Shown here: piece by piece, positions 11,767-23,318 of the stretch | Layout: each line of letters begins with the position of its first letter | Position numbering within the stretch: the first letter of the stretch is position 1 | DNA from: Hydra vulgaris | Taxonomy: Eukaryota > Cnidaria > Hydrozoa > Anthoathecata > Hydridae | Reading direction: 5' to 3' | Assembly (NCBI RefSeq): GCF_038396675.1 | Contig: NC_088934.1 | Location: 33,167,001-33,231,000, forward strand | Length of the DNA: 64,000 nucleotides | Translations under genes and position numbers: made by a program | Notes under the pieces: model-generated | The model's database searches: none | What the model was told of the DNA's origin: nothing | What the model saw: the letters and a program-made list of their open reading frames with translations, nothing else

Positions 11767-13023
11767 TTAGTCTTTTGAAATACAAAATTGCACGACTGAT
11801 GACTTTCGTTTTTTCTCCAAATCTCGCCCTCTCTGATTTAGAGTTCGTCTGAGACACGCCCACGAGTAATTGGTGAAAACTTGATTGTCCTTGAGATTTT
11901 GCATTGCTTCATCAGGAACTGTGGTTCTATAATAAAAACAAAGATATATATTAGAATGTCGATTGTCTCTGTACTTTATAGATTGTGTAAATAGGTCTAT
12001 AGTTTAGCTCCACTATGCTAATTCTATGCTAATCTCCACTATGCTAATTCTATGCTAATCTCCACTATGCTAATTCTATGCTAATCTCCACTATGCTAAT
12101 TCTATGCTAACTCCACTATGCTAATTTAGTGTCTATATGAGCTATAAAAGCACTAAATTATTATAGTGAAACTGAATCATCTCATGATAAGAAGTTGTTT
12201 TATTAATAGTTAAGCATTTATTTAGACATCAAAATGCCATAAATAAAAACAAAACAACAGCAATAAATAAATCTATGAAGGGTACTCGTACAAACTATAG
12301 CCTGTTTGTACCCTACTCTACGAGTATCCTTCATAGGGTACTCGTAGCTTATGATTACCCTTTATAGTATACGCAAGCTAGAGTTCCCATATTTTCCCCA
12401 ATTAACAAATAAACTTCAAAAAGCATGTCTTAATTAAAAAAACTTACCGCTTAGCCTTTCCATGGGGCTCAAAGATATGGCTTGTCATCAAGTCTAGATT
12501 AAATTTGCATTTGACATAATCAATTGCAAATGAATTTGCATTCGACCTATATAAAGCGTCTGCTTAACCCATCTGCATCAACTGTAGCTTTACCCATCTG
12601 CAACAATTGTAGCTTATAAATATTTAAAAATAATTAGAAAACAATTTTGGCGAAGTCGCAAAAAAGAGAACAAAATATAATTTCAGACAAACATGATTGT
12701 CAAAATCATGTTTGTCTGAAATTATGTTTTTTTTAATTGTTGACCTACTTACATCACTCTCAGTCACTTTATTGGGTGAGCCTTCGTTATTGAGCAGATT
12801 GACAGTCTCCCGCTGAAGCTGTTCAATCGACCGCAAAAGACGATTGGTATCTTTTCCGATTCTAATGAGCTCACTTATACAATATAAATTTAAAAAAAAA
12901 AACATACCTATAAATAACATAACTATAAACTACCATCATGATCAGCAATTATGCGATAAAATCATAAAAATTACATACTATTAGATTCCTGCAACACCTT
13001 TGTTTGGTTATTGATAGCTGTAA
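11767..13023 (-). CDS. 3' exons of an unrecognised spliced gene
   Basis: Not recognised as a known family. Four exon-like blocks are seen on the minus strand. The block 13023 to about 12975 has acceptor TTTTTTCAG and encodes TAINNQTKVLQESN. The block 12873-12753 encodes ELIRIGKDTNRLLRSIEQLQ... and ends at a strong donor GTAAGT. The block 12493-12448 has acceptor TCTAG, encodes MTSHIFEPHGKAKR and ends at donor GTAAGT. The terminal block 11926-11767 has acceptor TTATAG, encodes TTVPDEAMQNLKDNQVFTNY and a basic tail RGRDLEKKRKSS, then stops. The last two join in phase through an Arg codon. The first pair joins in phase with a GTAATT donor. The 12753/12493 junction does not keep frame with the strong donor; a weaker donor four to five bases earlier, or a missing small exon, would repair it. 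The leucine-rich spacing in the second block suggests a short coiled coil. Upstream exons were not found. Confidence 0.55.
12008..12125. repeat. 26-bp minisatellite, about 4.6 copies
   Basis: The unit CTCCACTATGCTAATTCTAT plus GCTAAT starts at 12008, 12034, 12060, 12086 and 12111. The copies are almost identical. It lies in an apparent intron of the minus-strand gene. Confidence 0.95.
12273..12336. repeat. Inverted repeat with 18-bp arms
   Basis: CTATGAAGGGTACTCGTA at 12273-12290 pairs with TACGAGTATCCTTCATAG at 12319-12336, with one mismatch. Confidence 0.85.
12677..12725. repeat. Perfect palindrome, 22-bp arms, 5-bp loop
   Basis: 12677-12698 and 12704-12725 are exact reverse complements (core TTTCAGACAAACATGATT), separated by GTCAA. 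It lies just downstream of the GTAAGT donor of the minus-strand gene. Confidence 0.95.
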
Positions 13024-15814
13024 CTGAAAAAAAAAAGCAGAAAAATGTATGTAAAAACTTATGTATTAAAAAGACAACAAAGCCGGTAAGAAGTGTAAGA
13101 ATATATGATATTACTTATGAAACTAGGGCAAAATTAGCATTAATCTTAGGATGCGTAGCATGTTTTACATTAAACCAGAATTAATCCCGTTAACATGGAA
13201 CTATTTGTTTTATACCGTTCATTATTATTCCGTTTTTTTTATTGTTAAGTTGAGTAATTTGTTTTATAAAAATATGCACCGTTTTAGTGAAAGTATTTGT
13301 TTTACATTTAGTTCATATTCTCAAATAGCGATAAACAAAATAAATCTGTGTACCCGATGCAACACAAACCTGTCAACACGAACCTGTCAGCCTCAGACAA
13401 AAAATAAGAAGCATCCAATTAAAACTATAAAAACTCATAGCACAAATGTTCAAAAAATTTTTTACAAAAACCAAAATAATTATTAGTTGTTCCCATCGTT
13501 GTGGTAATCACAATGTGATGAACCAATTAACGCAACATAACAAAATAATTTAATTTGTTAGACATAAAGCATAGCAATGAAGCAGAAGTATTACAAAAAG
13601 AAACATATATTATAATAGGGAGAGTGCGCGCATAATTACTTAAAGAAAGAGTATAAAAAAACATCAGCGTTAAATAAAATTAAAAATTATGTAGTAAAAC
13701 ACCAATTTCTCGTAAGGAAATGGATACAGTATTGACTCTTATAAGGATTCAATAACCTGGTATATGACGTTTCGAATGTTTTAACGCTGATTCTTAGTAA
13801 CCTCTGTCGGGGTACCTTCCTCAAAACAAGCAAATAAGCCCACCTCTACGCCGTCAAAGCCTTCTTATATTGCAACATTTGAGAGGACATATTATTGCTG
13901 AGCCAAATACCCTAACTTTGTCCCATTTAAATAGATACACACTGATATATTCTCAAGAAAGTTGGTAGATTGTAATGCGCAAAAGGTATTCTTAATGCAA
14001 ATACTTAAAAATTAATCCTAATGACAGAGAGCGCTAAATGCTAAAGACAATCAGCTGCGTTATTAAATAAGTTTTTCTTTAAACTAATAAAGTAGAAGTT
14101 GAGTTGATCAACCAGAGATAACAAATTATCATGTTTAAAATTATTCCATCAGTCCCCATCCTGCAAACAGAACCCCGACCAGCTACGTAAAGCAACAACA
14201 ACGAAAGTGATTCCCTGCATCAGCCTACACTGCTGGATTACCTGGTTCATCACTAAGATTAACCAGTACGTACAAATATTAGTTGGCCCAAGTCAGGTTT
14301 TCCGTAAAATACGTAAAAAATATAAAAGTAATCCCAAGTCATTAAAAATGTTTTAACAGTATTTTTTTCTGCTTATTGTAAATATTTATTTAACAAGATT
14401 GATCTTTTTTTACATTTTTTATTTGAAAACAAAACCTTTTAAAGAATAAAAATGCTATTATTTTTAAGTTTGTGAACTTTTAAACTTTTTTTGCGGAATT
14501 TTTCTTTGCCAAACTCATGACGTAATCCCCAATTTTACATTACGTAAAACAGCCGTGTATTACATTTATGAAAGCTAATCACGGGAGTTCTTATGATCCT
14601 ATAGGATTTGCAAGACAAATAAAATCTTACGAATCCTGTAAGGTATCCTATAAGATAGTATAAGAATATTACAAACCTATAAGACTTATGAGTTGTCTGT
14701 AAGATAGTAAACCAGGGTCATAAGGTGTATAGCTCCATCAAAAGCTTAAATGTTTTATTAGAGGGAAAGAGCTACAAGTCTTCCAACTCATCACGCTTTT
14801 AGTTGTGAAGTAATTTGCTTGGACTTCCCAAAAAAAAAATGCCTAAACGTTTGAAACCAATATGTATACAAATCCAAACAACTTCTTTTTTATTTTTTAA
14901 ACACTAATATACTTTCAACTCAAAAATTATATTTTTATTGCTATGATGAAACTGTTGGACACAGATGGTCTGACAATGTATGTCGCATGATTTTAAATTA
15001 TCAATTATCTCAAATGTAAATGTCATTAAATCGATTTGCAACTTATGTGTTAGGCAAAATATAAAATGAAAAGTTTTAGATTGATTTAAATATTTAGTTC
15101 ATAAAACTGAAAAACTTGACAGCATTACTGTTTCATTACCAATTAGAACACTGTCAAATTCTGTATAGACATGACACCTCTATAGAATGTGACAGAAACA
15201 TGGCCATTGCAAATCAAAAGTTTCTGACAGAAACACTAGACGATCTCACAAAAAACCATAACAATTCAATATTATATATAAACATGATACAAGAAACATT
15301 TCTGAAATCTGAAGAGTTTCAAAGCTAAACTTCTTAGTTGTTTGTTCATTTAAGACATGTTCACTTAAAGAAATTAAAATATTAAAGAGTAGTTAAAATT
15401 TAATTATATGGGAAATTGGAAACATTTAATTTATGTGTGTTACATCCCATATGTTTAGAACTGAAAGAAGCATACATAGCCTCGTTGCCTCTTTTTTGTT
15501 AAAAATTTAAAGACTTATTGAAGCTAAACATTTTTTAAGTAAACAAAATAAGACATCATTTGATATTTTTTTATCTTATTTTTTGAAAAATTTATTTTAT
15601 TTTTCTTCAAAACTAAAAAAACACATTTTTATTAACGTGTTGTTCACAGTTAGTTTTTGTATGGTTTATACAAACTTAATATAAAGTGATGAAACACAGA
15701 CATCATGGAATCATTTATGGTAAATAGATGAGGTTGGGAAAGAGATAAGGCTGCAATCCAATTTTGCATAAAGTTGAAAAAAGCTATCAGATTTTTTCAA
15801 TTTTTTATTTGAAT
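13024..15814. other. No supported gene; scattered short repeats
   Basis: Two open frames (13151-13486 and 15116-15328, +) have no recognisable motif. 14590-14712 is rich in ATCCTATAAGAT-like phrases related to 11040-11222. A GC-richer patch at about 14150-14300 shows no convincing frame. Confidence 0.4.
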
Positions 15815-16167
15815 TTTTTTTTATGAAAAGAAAGAGGGGGGAGGGACGACTTTATTATCCCTTCACACACTAAGTACGTTGTGATTGTATATTACAATGT
15901 GTACAATTGTATATTACAATGTGTACAATGTGTACAATTACCATCTACCTTTAAAAAAATAGATGCTTTAAAAGGTTATAAGCTAACGTGGTTTATGAGT
16001 TGATATATTACAACGGAAAAACCACAGATGTCCAAAATGAGTGTCTTGTTTTTAAAAGAACACTGTGAATAAATAATTCTTGTATTTAGCACAAAAACTT
16101 TATATATTGTGTTAAGACTAAAATCTCATAAAAATATACTTTTGATTAAATACATAATTTTTTAACA
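15815..16167 (-). repeat. Right arm of the ~330-bp inverted repeat pair
   Basis: Reverse-complement partner of 575-905. This copy has a local expansion of TGTATATTACAATGTGTACA near 15887-15935. See the entry at 575. Confidence 0.75.
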
Positions 16168-16842
16168 ACTAGGTAAAGCATAAAATTTCATTATTTTATG
16201 CTTTTCATAACAAAACAAGTATTGAAGAAAAAAAGAAATTATTATAATTTCTTATAATAACTTTTACATACTTTTAAGTCCTTTTAAATAATTTATTAGT
16301 CATAAACTGAAAATAAAATGTATTTAAACAAAGTAAAATCCCAACTAAACTTAACTCCCAACGGTTCGTGAGTAATGGTTGTTTTAATTTTGGCTACTAT
16401 TATTGTTTTGGTCATTTTTCGCCATTTTTAAATTTACCTTTCTCCTTATAATGCTTAAACTTCATTTTTATGTCATTATATTCTTCATCTTTTTCTTTGA
16501 CTACTGCAATCCACCAAAACGAGTCATATGTACATGCGTAATATTCGTACTTTTGCATTAGCTCAAAATTTATTAAATTTAAATTTTGGTAAATCTAGGC
16601 AACTCAAAAATCTATGAACCATACAGTCATTTTTTGAAATGTCACAAACCACCTGAAAAACAAGTTTATTTATTATAATTTACTATTTAATTTTCTATTA
16701 TAATCATTAAATAATTATAATAATAATTAAAATCATTATAATAATAATTAAAAGTAATAGTAATATCAAATTTAATTTCCGTATAAACTGATATCTTTTT
16801 TTAGATTTCCTAACTTAAAACATACACTAAACACACTTGTAA
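16168..16842. other. AT-rich gap without a visible gene
   Basis: A run of ATAATAATTA-type low-complexity sequence is seen at about 16670-16755. Nothing else is recognised. Confidence 0.4.
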
Positions 16843-18182
16843 CTAAAAACAAACCTTTTCTATTAAATATTTATAAGTTATATCCCATTTCATTGAATAA
16901 AAAGTCATATCCCATTTCATTGCATATAAAAGAAGAACTGCATTTTGATGATAAACACATACACACACTGAGTGAGCACCTGAGGCTCCAACTTTTACAC
17001 ACCACTTAGGACGCAGACTGCAAAACTTAGAAACTCCAAGATTTATCCCTGAATATACAACTTTAAATTGACTGTACAATTCTTTCAGGTTACAGAATAG
17101 CAATCTTTTTTGTACATTATTCTGTTATTTTTCCTTTTCCAACACCCAACACTTACATAATCTTTTTTACTTGACATTGTTCGAGAGTATTCATTATCTT
17201 CATAAAAACTTCGAACAATCGGGACAACATTAAGTGGAACACTTTTTTCAATTTCGTTCAATGGGAGTGAAAGTATGCTACTCTCCTGTTTCATACGACG
17301 TGCTGTTCGAATAGCATTTACACTAACTTCAAAGTAGTTAGAAGCATAGTCTCTAGACTAAGATTCACGAGTTAAAGTAAGAACTTTTAATTTATTTTTG
17401 TAGTCAGAAGAATTTATCTTTTCTTTCATCAATAGTGTCAATTTATCCAGATCAGATGCTTTATTTTTCATTGTTTTTGAATAAGACGCAATAGTATTAT
17501 CTATAAAATGTGAATTACTTATTTCATAATGGGCTGCTAAATCTTCAAGAATCTTTTTTATTGATTTTTTTATATTTTTTCATTGCAGAGGCAATACGTT
17601 GATGTAAAGCTACACAATGTAAATTAATAGGAGATTCTAAAATTTAAAGAGATAAATTAATATGAGTAAATGGTTCATCTTCTTTTGTCAATACTTCATC
17701 CACTTCATTTTCACTAGGGTGTTCTACTAATAAAATTGCTTTTGACTTACAGCAAGTGCATAATTTCCACCCAGGTAAAACTCTTAACCCTAATGACTGA
17801 AAGTGTCTGGCCATCATTAAAGATATTGTAAATTTACCTAAAAAAAAAAGGATATTTAAGATACGTGTTGTATACTTTTACAGATAGTATTTATATATTT
17901 GAAATCAAATTTTATCTATTTTTTTTGCACTTTATAAACATTACAACAATTACCATTTTTCTTTTCAAATCTTTTTCTAAAGTAGTGAAAATGGTGATTA
18001 CAAATGCTGAATAGTTCTTCACAAGCATGCAACTCAGATCTCGCATGCAACTTAGATCTCCATAAAATGTTTTGACGAGAATCAGTGTCTAGGTCATGTA
18101 GTAAAAAAATCTCTTTATTTCTAGAATATGAGGTTTTATGGCATTCTGACTTCAAAACTTTACCAATATCATATGAAATCAT
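16843..18182 (-). pseudogene. Broken copy of a multicopy metazoan gene family of unknown function
   Basis: Function unknown. I recognise the block order from uncharacterised, highly repeated genes of cnidarians and insects, but no domain name is secure. On the minus strand from 18182: MISYDIGKVLKSECHKTSYS, then ELHACEELFSICNHHFHYF ending CCNVYKVQKK (17916). After an intron-like gap with acceptor TTTTTAG near 17838 come MMARHFQSLGLRVLPGWKLC-TCCKSKAILLVEH (a Cys-x2-Cys knuckle) and INLHCVALHQRIASAMKKY. Then follow a possible helix-turn-helix, YASNYFEVSVNAIRTARRM (about 17290-17340), FYEDNEYSR..KKDYVSV (about 17160-17210), and NLKELYSQF...FSKFCSLRPKWCV...ASGAHSVCVCVYHQNA (16950-17090). Several stops and one frameshift break it. 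The repetitive, transposon-like spread of the family suggests an accessory protein of a mobile element; that is inference. Confidence 0.65.
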
Positions 18183-18527
18183 TTTGATAATGAATCAAAA
18201 AATGTTATACTTGCAAATTTAAAAATGCACAAGTATTAATTACATTATTTATGTAGAATTAGTTGCAACATTTAAATTAGATGAATATGTCTGAATTCAG
18301 CAATTAAACTTTGATAATTGGAAAAGAGAAAGAAACAAGGAAATGAAAAAACATATTAAAAAACTTTCATAACTTAACAACAACAAAGATTTAGATAGGA
18401 ATTATAATTTTTCCTAAAGTACTATGGTGAAAATTGAAAAAAAATTTGAGAATTTAGGGTTGCATGGCTTGGTTGTTTTGACATGGAATCACTCTTAGGA
18501 AAAGAAACAAAAACTACACGTTTAATT

Positions 18528-18762
18528 CAGGGGCGAATCCACGATTTATTGGTGTTTGAGTTAAATAACTTCCAGATAAGTACTATACTCCAAACCTTTG
18601 AATGTTCATACTTATGTCATTTAAGGACGTTTTGCAAAAAGTTGCGTTGCAAAGAGCCTGGGAACAAAAATACCCTGAAAATTAGAAATCAGCTGTCCAA
18701 ACGTGGGGGAAATCAATTTTTTGAAAAAACTCAAACACCAAAATATTGTGGATCCGCCCCTG
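18528..18762 (-). mobile_element. 235-bp hAT-like MITE, family with CAGGGGC ends
   Basis: The ends are CAGGGGCGAATCCAC (18528) and, inverted, CAGGGGCGGATCCAC (ending 18762). On the minus strand it shares TTTTTGTTCCCAG, AGTATGAAC and CTCAAACACC with 63090-63272 and with the right arm of the fold-back at 22785-23318. The adjacent 8-mers do not match, so the target duplication is lost or the ends are slightly off. An open frame crossing it is spurious. Confidence 0.8.
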
Positions 18763-18954
18763 CAATTATTTATACATTTTTAGTACAAAAGTAAAATAAT
18801 TACCAATCTATGTATTTGGCAGCAAAATGATTTTTCACACTATGTTTTTCAAACATACAATGATCTAATTTGAAATTTTAAGCTTTAAAAATTTACCGCA
18901 CACCTAAAATATTTACTGAGGCAGGTGTCCATTATTTTAACATTTATAATTGAC

Positions 18955-19240
18955 TAGCTGGAGTTACCCGGCGTTGCCCGGGCCAATATTTAAACTGGCT
19001 TACCTGATATCTGTATTCAAAAATGGGCCCAAAAATGGGCCCAAAAAATGGTCCCCCCTGACCCCGGGTCAAAACCCAGCTAAGAACCTTCTCCCCCTCG
19101 AGGACTACCCCCATGCCAAATTTCATCGAGATCGGTCCAGCGGTTTGGATTTCTATAGAGAACAAACAAACAAACAAACACACACACAAACATACATTGC
19201 CCTTTATATATATTAAGATTAGAAAGATTAAGATAAGATA
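18955..19240 (+). repeat. Short interspersed repeat, first of two tandem copies
   Basis: It begins AGCTGGAGTTACCCGGCG, holds a GC-rich middle with CCCCTGACCCCGGG, then ATGCCAAATTTCATCGAGAT and CGGTTTGGATTTCTATAGAG, then AACA repeats, and ends TTTATATATATTAAGAT. The A/C-rich tail and fixed 3' end look like a non-LTR-mobilised short element. Related GATCGGTCCAGCGGTT-type tails are widespread in invertebrate genomes. The frames on both strands are by-products. Confidence 0.7.
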
Positions 19241-19252
19241 AGAAGATAAGAT

Positions 19253-19505
19253 AGCTGGAGTTACCCGGCGTTGCCCGGGCCAATATTTAAACTGGCTTAC
19301 CTGATATCTGTACACAAAAATGGGCCCCCTGACCCCGGGGGTCGGGGTACGGGGTCAAAACCCAGCTAAGAACCTTCTCCCCCTCGAGGACTACCCCCAT
19401 GCCAAATTTCATCGAGATCGGTCCGGCGGTTTGGATTTCTATAGAGAACAAACAAACAAACAAACACACACACAAACACACATTGCCCTTTATATATATT
19501 AAGAT
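19253..19505 (+). repeat. Short interspersed repeat, second tandem copy
   Basis: Same element as 18955-19240, separated from it by an AAGATAAGATAAG stretch. The copies differ mainly in the GC-rich middle (GGGGGTCGGGGTACGGGGTC here). High identity suggests recent insertion or duplication. Confidence 0.7.
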
Positions 19506-19896
19506 AAGCAAACATCAGTTGTTTCATAAAGGTCTTTTTCTGCCCTTTTTAGCGATGCATCATTTGATAGTTGTGACTAATATTGGCTAGTATTGATGCA
19601 TCATTTGAAAGTATTGATTAGTATCGATTAGTATTGGCGATTTCTCTTTTAAGAATGTAAAAACCATCTCAAGCTGAGTTTTTATTACTGAAAGTGGTTT
19701 TTATTAGTATGACTAAACTAAAATTATTCTTTTGATTAAAATAATAATAGAAAAAAATATTATCAGTTATTTTTAATTAATAGTTGATTTTGAAAAAGGC
19801 TTCATTATGAAAAATTGCCCTTTTTTATCATCGAAATGCTTAAAATAGAACCGAAACGATTTTTTAGTTTCGAAATCCTATAAGTTACGTCAAATA
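19506..19896. other. Gap without a visible gene
   Basis: It contains loose repetitions of ATTGATTAGTAT and GCATCATTTGA near 19550-19640. Nothing coding. Confidence 0.4.
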
Positions 19897-21939
19897 AGGT
19901 GTTCCAAAAAACATAATTTTTATCGAATAATTCTTAGAATTGGAATTATGATGCATTTGGGACCCGAGAACATGTCTGATTTTGGTTGAAATTTTTTTCC
20001 TGTGAGCAAATCCAGGTTTCGCGTTTTTTGTAAAATCAAGACCCGATTATAATAAGTACTTGAATATCGAATTCGTTTTAATAGTGTATAAATTATCACT
20101 AATTTTACCATAATATAATTAAAAAAATTTAACATAATAAACCTAAATAATCGAAAAATATTATAGGAAAATGAGTATAAATAGTCAGGCCCGTAGAAAC
20201 AAAGTTTACATTGGGGAGCAATACTACTGGGTAGGTCAAATAGCAGTAGGTCAAAATTTTTTGTCAAAGGAACTTACGCCGAAAATACGGATAACAAATT
20301 AGGTCTTTTCTATCCTATATTTTCTTTTTTTTCTTAATTTTTAATTGTTTGCTTATTCTAAAGACTAACTTCAAAGTTACTTATTTAAAAAATTATGTGA
20401 GGGGTGGGTGAGGGTAGGGGCAAATACCCCTACAACTAGGACAAAATATACATTTTGTAGGTAATACTTAAAAGTCCAATGAGGCTGCCAAAATTTTCTG
20501 TTTTAAGTGTTTTCAGCTTTTTCTTCCAATGATGAGTTGAATAGTTGTTTTACGGTAAAATATATTTTAAAAATTTTCAATATGGCTGCCAAAAAAGAAA
20601 AAATTCCAAGTTTATTCATAAGGGGTCATTGAGTTCTTCATCTGTATTTATTTCTTCACGTCCGGGCATTGATTAGTTGGTCTCAGACTTATTTATCCAT
20701 CTTATTTTGGTATCAAACCCATTGTTCTTGCGTTCTTGCTATTTAATCTTCTTTTCAGTTTAACTTACTACTCTTTGATTGATGGTGGTCAGAATAGTGC
20801 CTTCTTGAGGAACTTTAGGCAAACCCTGCAGGAATGCAAAATCTTCCCTCCATGTAGCGTCTCTTATAGAAGCAAGGATCTGCTCGACAACAACTGGTGC
20901 AAGATTATTAAGAGAATTTAGGTAGTGTTGGAGGTCAGGCTTGCTAAAGTCTTTCTTTCTTTCTGTATTGGCCAGGTAGTATGTGTTTATGACCTTGAGG
21001 ATCTTTTAAATGCAGTAGTTGGACTTGTTGGAATGTCAGCTGACTGCCAGATAGGCAACATTTTCTTAAATACATTTTTATCAATATCCTTTTAGGGTGT
21101 CCTTTTTCCTTATATCTAAGTAGCTTTACTATACTGCTCTATTAGTTGGTAGCTTACTAGTGCTAAATGTAGCACAACATAGACCAATTACTTCAATGAA
21201 TGTCTTGGTGGGTGTATTGATTTTTGTAAAAAGTTTTCTTGGATTAGGAGTTGTGGTAGTAGCTGTAGAAAAGAGTGATTTTTGGGGAGTGGTGATATGA
21301 ATTAGACTAGGTGGGATGTTTTGTTTATCCAGCTGAAATGAGTTTTCTAGGATGTCCAACTTGACCTGGTATCTTAAGTGGAAGATGATTTATTTCAGCC
21401 TTCGGATTTGATGGCCGTCCGATTTTGCGCTTAGAAACTGGTTTTAATGATTCACACGTATGTGGTTTCATCCTAACAGAAATACAGAGTATTGTTAGAT
21501 AAGTATATCTATAGTAAAAGATCTTTTATAGTAAAACTCACTATTAAAAACTTCTACTAAAAAAGTAACATTTTGCATTCTAGCAGAATAAGTGAAGCTG
21601 CTACAAACTAAAGATTTGGCATGAATAAAGCCAGCAGGAAATGCTGATAATATATATAATCAGATTACATTTACTTAAAGCTATTTCATAAATTTTCAAA
21701 ATTTATAAAAAATTTAAAAGTTTTTTTTGCTAAATACTTATTATGAGGAGTGGTTTTTTCTCATCACATGCAGTAAATGTTGAAAATGATAAAATAGGAC
21801 CTTTTGGCAGTCATGATTGAAAATGGTCTCTGGCGGAGATTAAAAAAGTGAAAAAAAAATCAGACATTCTCGAGTTCCAAATGTATCATAATTCTAATTG
21901 TAAGAATTATTCGATAAAAATTGTGTTTTTGGAACACCC
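19897..21939. mobile_element. 2.04-kb DNA element with ~85-bp terminal inverted repeats
   Basis: The left end AGGTGTTCCAAAAAACATAA at 19897 is matched, inverted, by AGGGTGTTCCAAAAACACAA ending at about 21939. Similarity continues for about 85 bp with a few indels (TTTTTATCGAATAATTCTTA, GAATTATGAT, ATTTGG, GAGAA, TGTCTGATTTT). Both ends abut TA (19895-19896 and 21940-21941), consistent with a TA target duplication. The interior carries minus-strand coding remnants (20760-21471). The superfamily is not identified from the ends. Confidence 0.8.
20760..21471 (-). pseudogene. Coding remnants inside the 2.04-kb element, family unknown
   Basis: Two coding-like blocks are seen on the minus strand. 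The first, from ATG 21471, reads MKPHTCESLKPVSKRKIGRP followed by SNPKAEI and then VGHPRKLI; KRKIGRP resembles an AT-hook. The second block, about 21010-20760, reads VINTYYLANTERKKDFSKPD, then LNNLAPVVVEQILASI, then WREDFAFLQGLPKVPQ, and stops next to a GTAAGT donor. The base composition of this region is clearly less AT-rich than its surroundings. I do not recognise the protein. It could be a decayed transposase exon set or a captured host gene. Confidence 0.5.
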
Positions 21940-21941
21940 TA

Positions 21942-22784
21942 ACGACGAAATTGTATCGAAACAGTATTCCTTTTCAAAAATCTGAAAATTGCTTTGCAAT
22001 AATAAAATTTGTAAATAAAAATGTAAATAATTGTAAAATTTCTACAACACTACATATTTGTATATATATGAAAATAATATTCTAAAAATTAGCATGAACC
22101 CAATGGGCAAAGCGGCGCACAGTGGACCAGAGGTTAGCAAAGCCCTTCAAAACCGACGCTTATATTAGAGTAATTTATTTTTTTAAATGTAATCTAGAGA
22201 CCCCTAGCACTCTAAAACAAATTTAAATTTTCCCTACTGTGATTTTTGATCTTAGTATATCAGTTTTACTATAAAAATGGCAATATTTTATTTTTTAATA
22301 ATGGTGAAAAAGAAAAAAATCATATAAAAATGAAATATGAGGGCAGCAAGACAACTTTACAGCATTTTAATTTCATAAAAGTCTTTTGACATCATTGAAA
22401 TAAGAAAAAGAAATTTTTTATGCTAGCTTTTCTTCAAAGTGTTGAACAATAATAAAAAAATAAAACAATAAAACCCTATAAAACATTCAACATTTTTTTT
22501 TAACACTTACCTTTACACAAGCCAAAAAATACTAGGCCGCACTAGGCCGAACATGTGATCTACTTTAAATTACACTCTCATATATTGATAAAAATTTACA
22601 ACCAAATTTTCTGAGCTCAGTTAAGCGCTATAGGTGCTAGGCTTTTTAATATAAATGATATCCAATCGTAGATTTTGCTTTAAAAACTGAAGAAGACGCA
22701 TAAAGATAGTTTTAACTATTTAAATCTTGTTAAAATTATTTTTAAATAGCTCTTTTGATGTTATTGGGAATAGTTAGGGAACAT
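21942..22784. other. Gap without a visible gene
   Basis: AT-rich, no coding sequence recognised. A patch at 22100-22160 is less AT-rich but lacks a clear frame. Confidence 0.4.
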
Positions 22785-23318
22785 TTTATGAAGAATGAGG
22801 GAACAAATATGGATTTGGAGGCTGGGAATAAATAAACCCCAAAATTTTATCCTTCTTCACCCAACACGGGAGAGCAACAAGTTGATAAAATATTTTTTGC
22901 ACTATTCTCAACAAGAACTATATTCATGATAAACTTTATGTTTCATAGTACTATCTCTCAGCGTTCAAAAATTATGGCGTATATATATTATATATAAAAT
23001 TTGTAGCCCCCTAAAATTGAGGGGGTTTAAACTCTGTTTGGTCATAATTTTTGAACGCTAAGAGATAATACTATGAAACTTAAAATTTATCGATGAATAT
23101 AAGTCTAGATGAGAACAGCACAAAAAATATTTTATCAACTAGTTGCCCTCACGTTTGGAGGGAGAGAGAGGAAAATTTGCGGCTTATTTGTTCCCAGCCT
23201 TCAATCATCGCATTTTTTTGTAAAGCATCATTATTTGATATAAGTATAAACATACAAATGTTTGGAGTTTGCTCCATTGTTGGAAGTTAGCCAACTCAAA
23301 CACCAAAAGATGCTGGAT
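22785..23318. mobile_element. Long fold-back built from a hAT-like MITE
   Basis: 22785-22978 and about 23042-23220 are inverted copies of each other (for example CTCAGCGTTCAAAAATTATG against CATAATTTTTGAACGCTAAG, and AAAATATTTTTTGCACTATT against its counterpart), around a spacer with CCCCCTAAAATTGAGGGGG. The right arm continues to 23318 with AAAGATGCTGGATCCG, the end of the CAGGGGC MITE family. RNA or single-stranded DNA would fold into a hairpin of roughly 200 bp. Confidence 0.8.

Noticed and set aside
13151-13486. 111-codon frame as a gene
   Set aside because: Composition resembles translated AT-rich intergenic DNA; no domain, and it is antisense to the region upstream of the minus-strand exons.
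575-16167. Polinton/Maverick-type giant element bounded by the ~330-bp inverted repeats
   Set aside because: No DNA polymerase B, integrase, packaging ATPase or capsid-like gene is seen between the arms. The interior is unrelated remnants plus a tRNA and host exons.
18944-19511. Open frames of up to 123 codons on both strands
   Set aside because: They lie on a non-coding short repeat present twice in tandem. The translations repeat because the DNA repeats.
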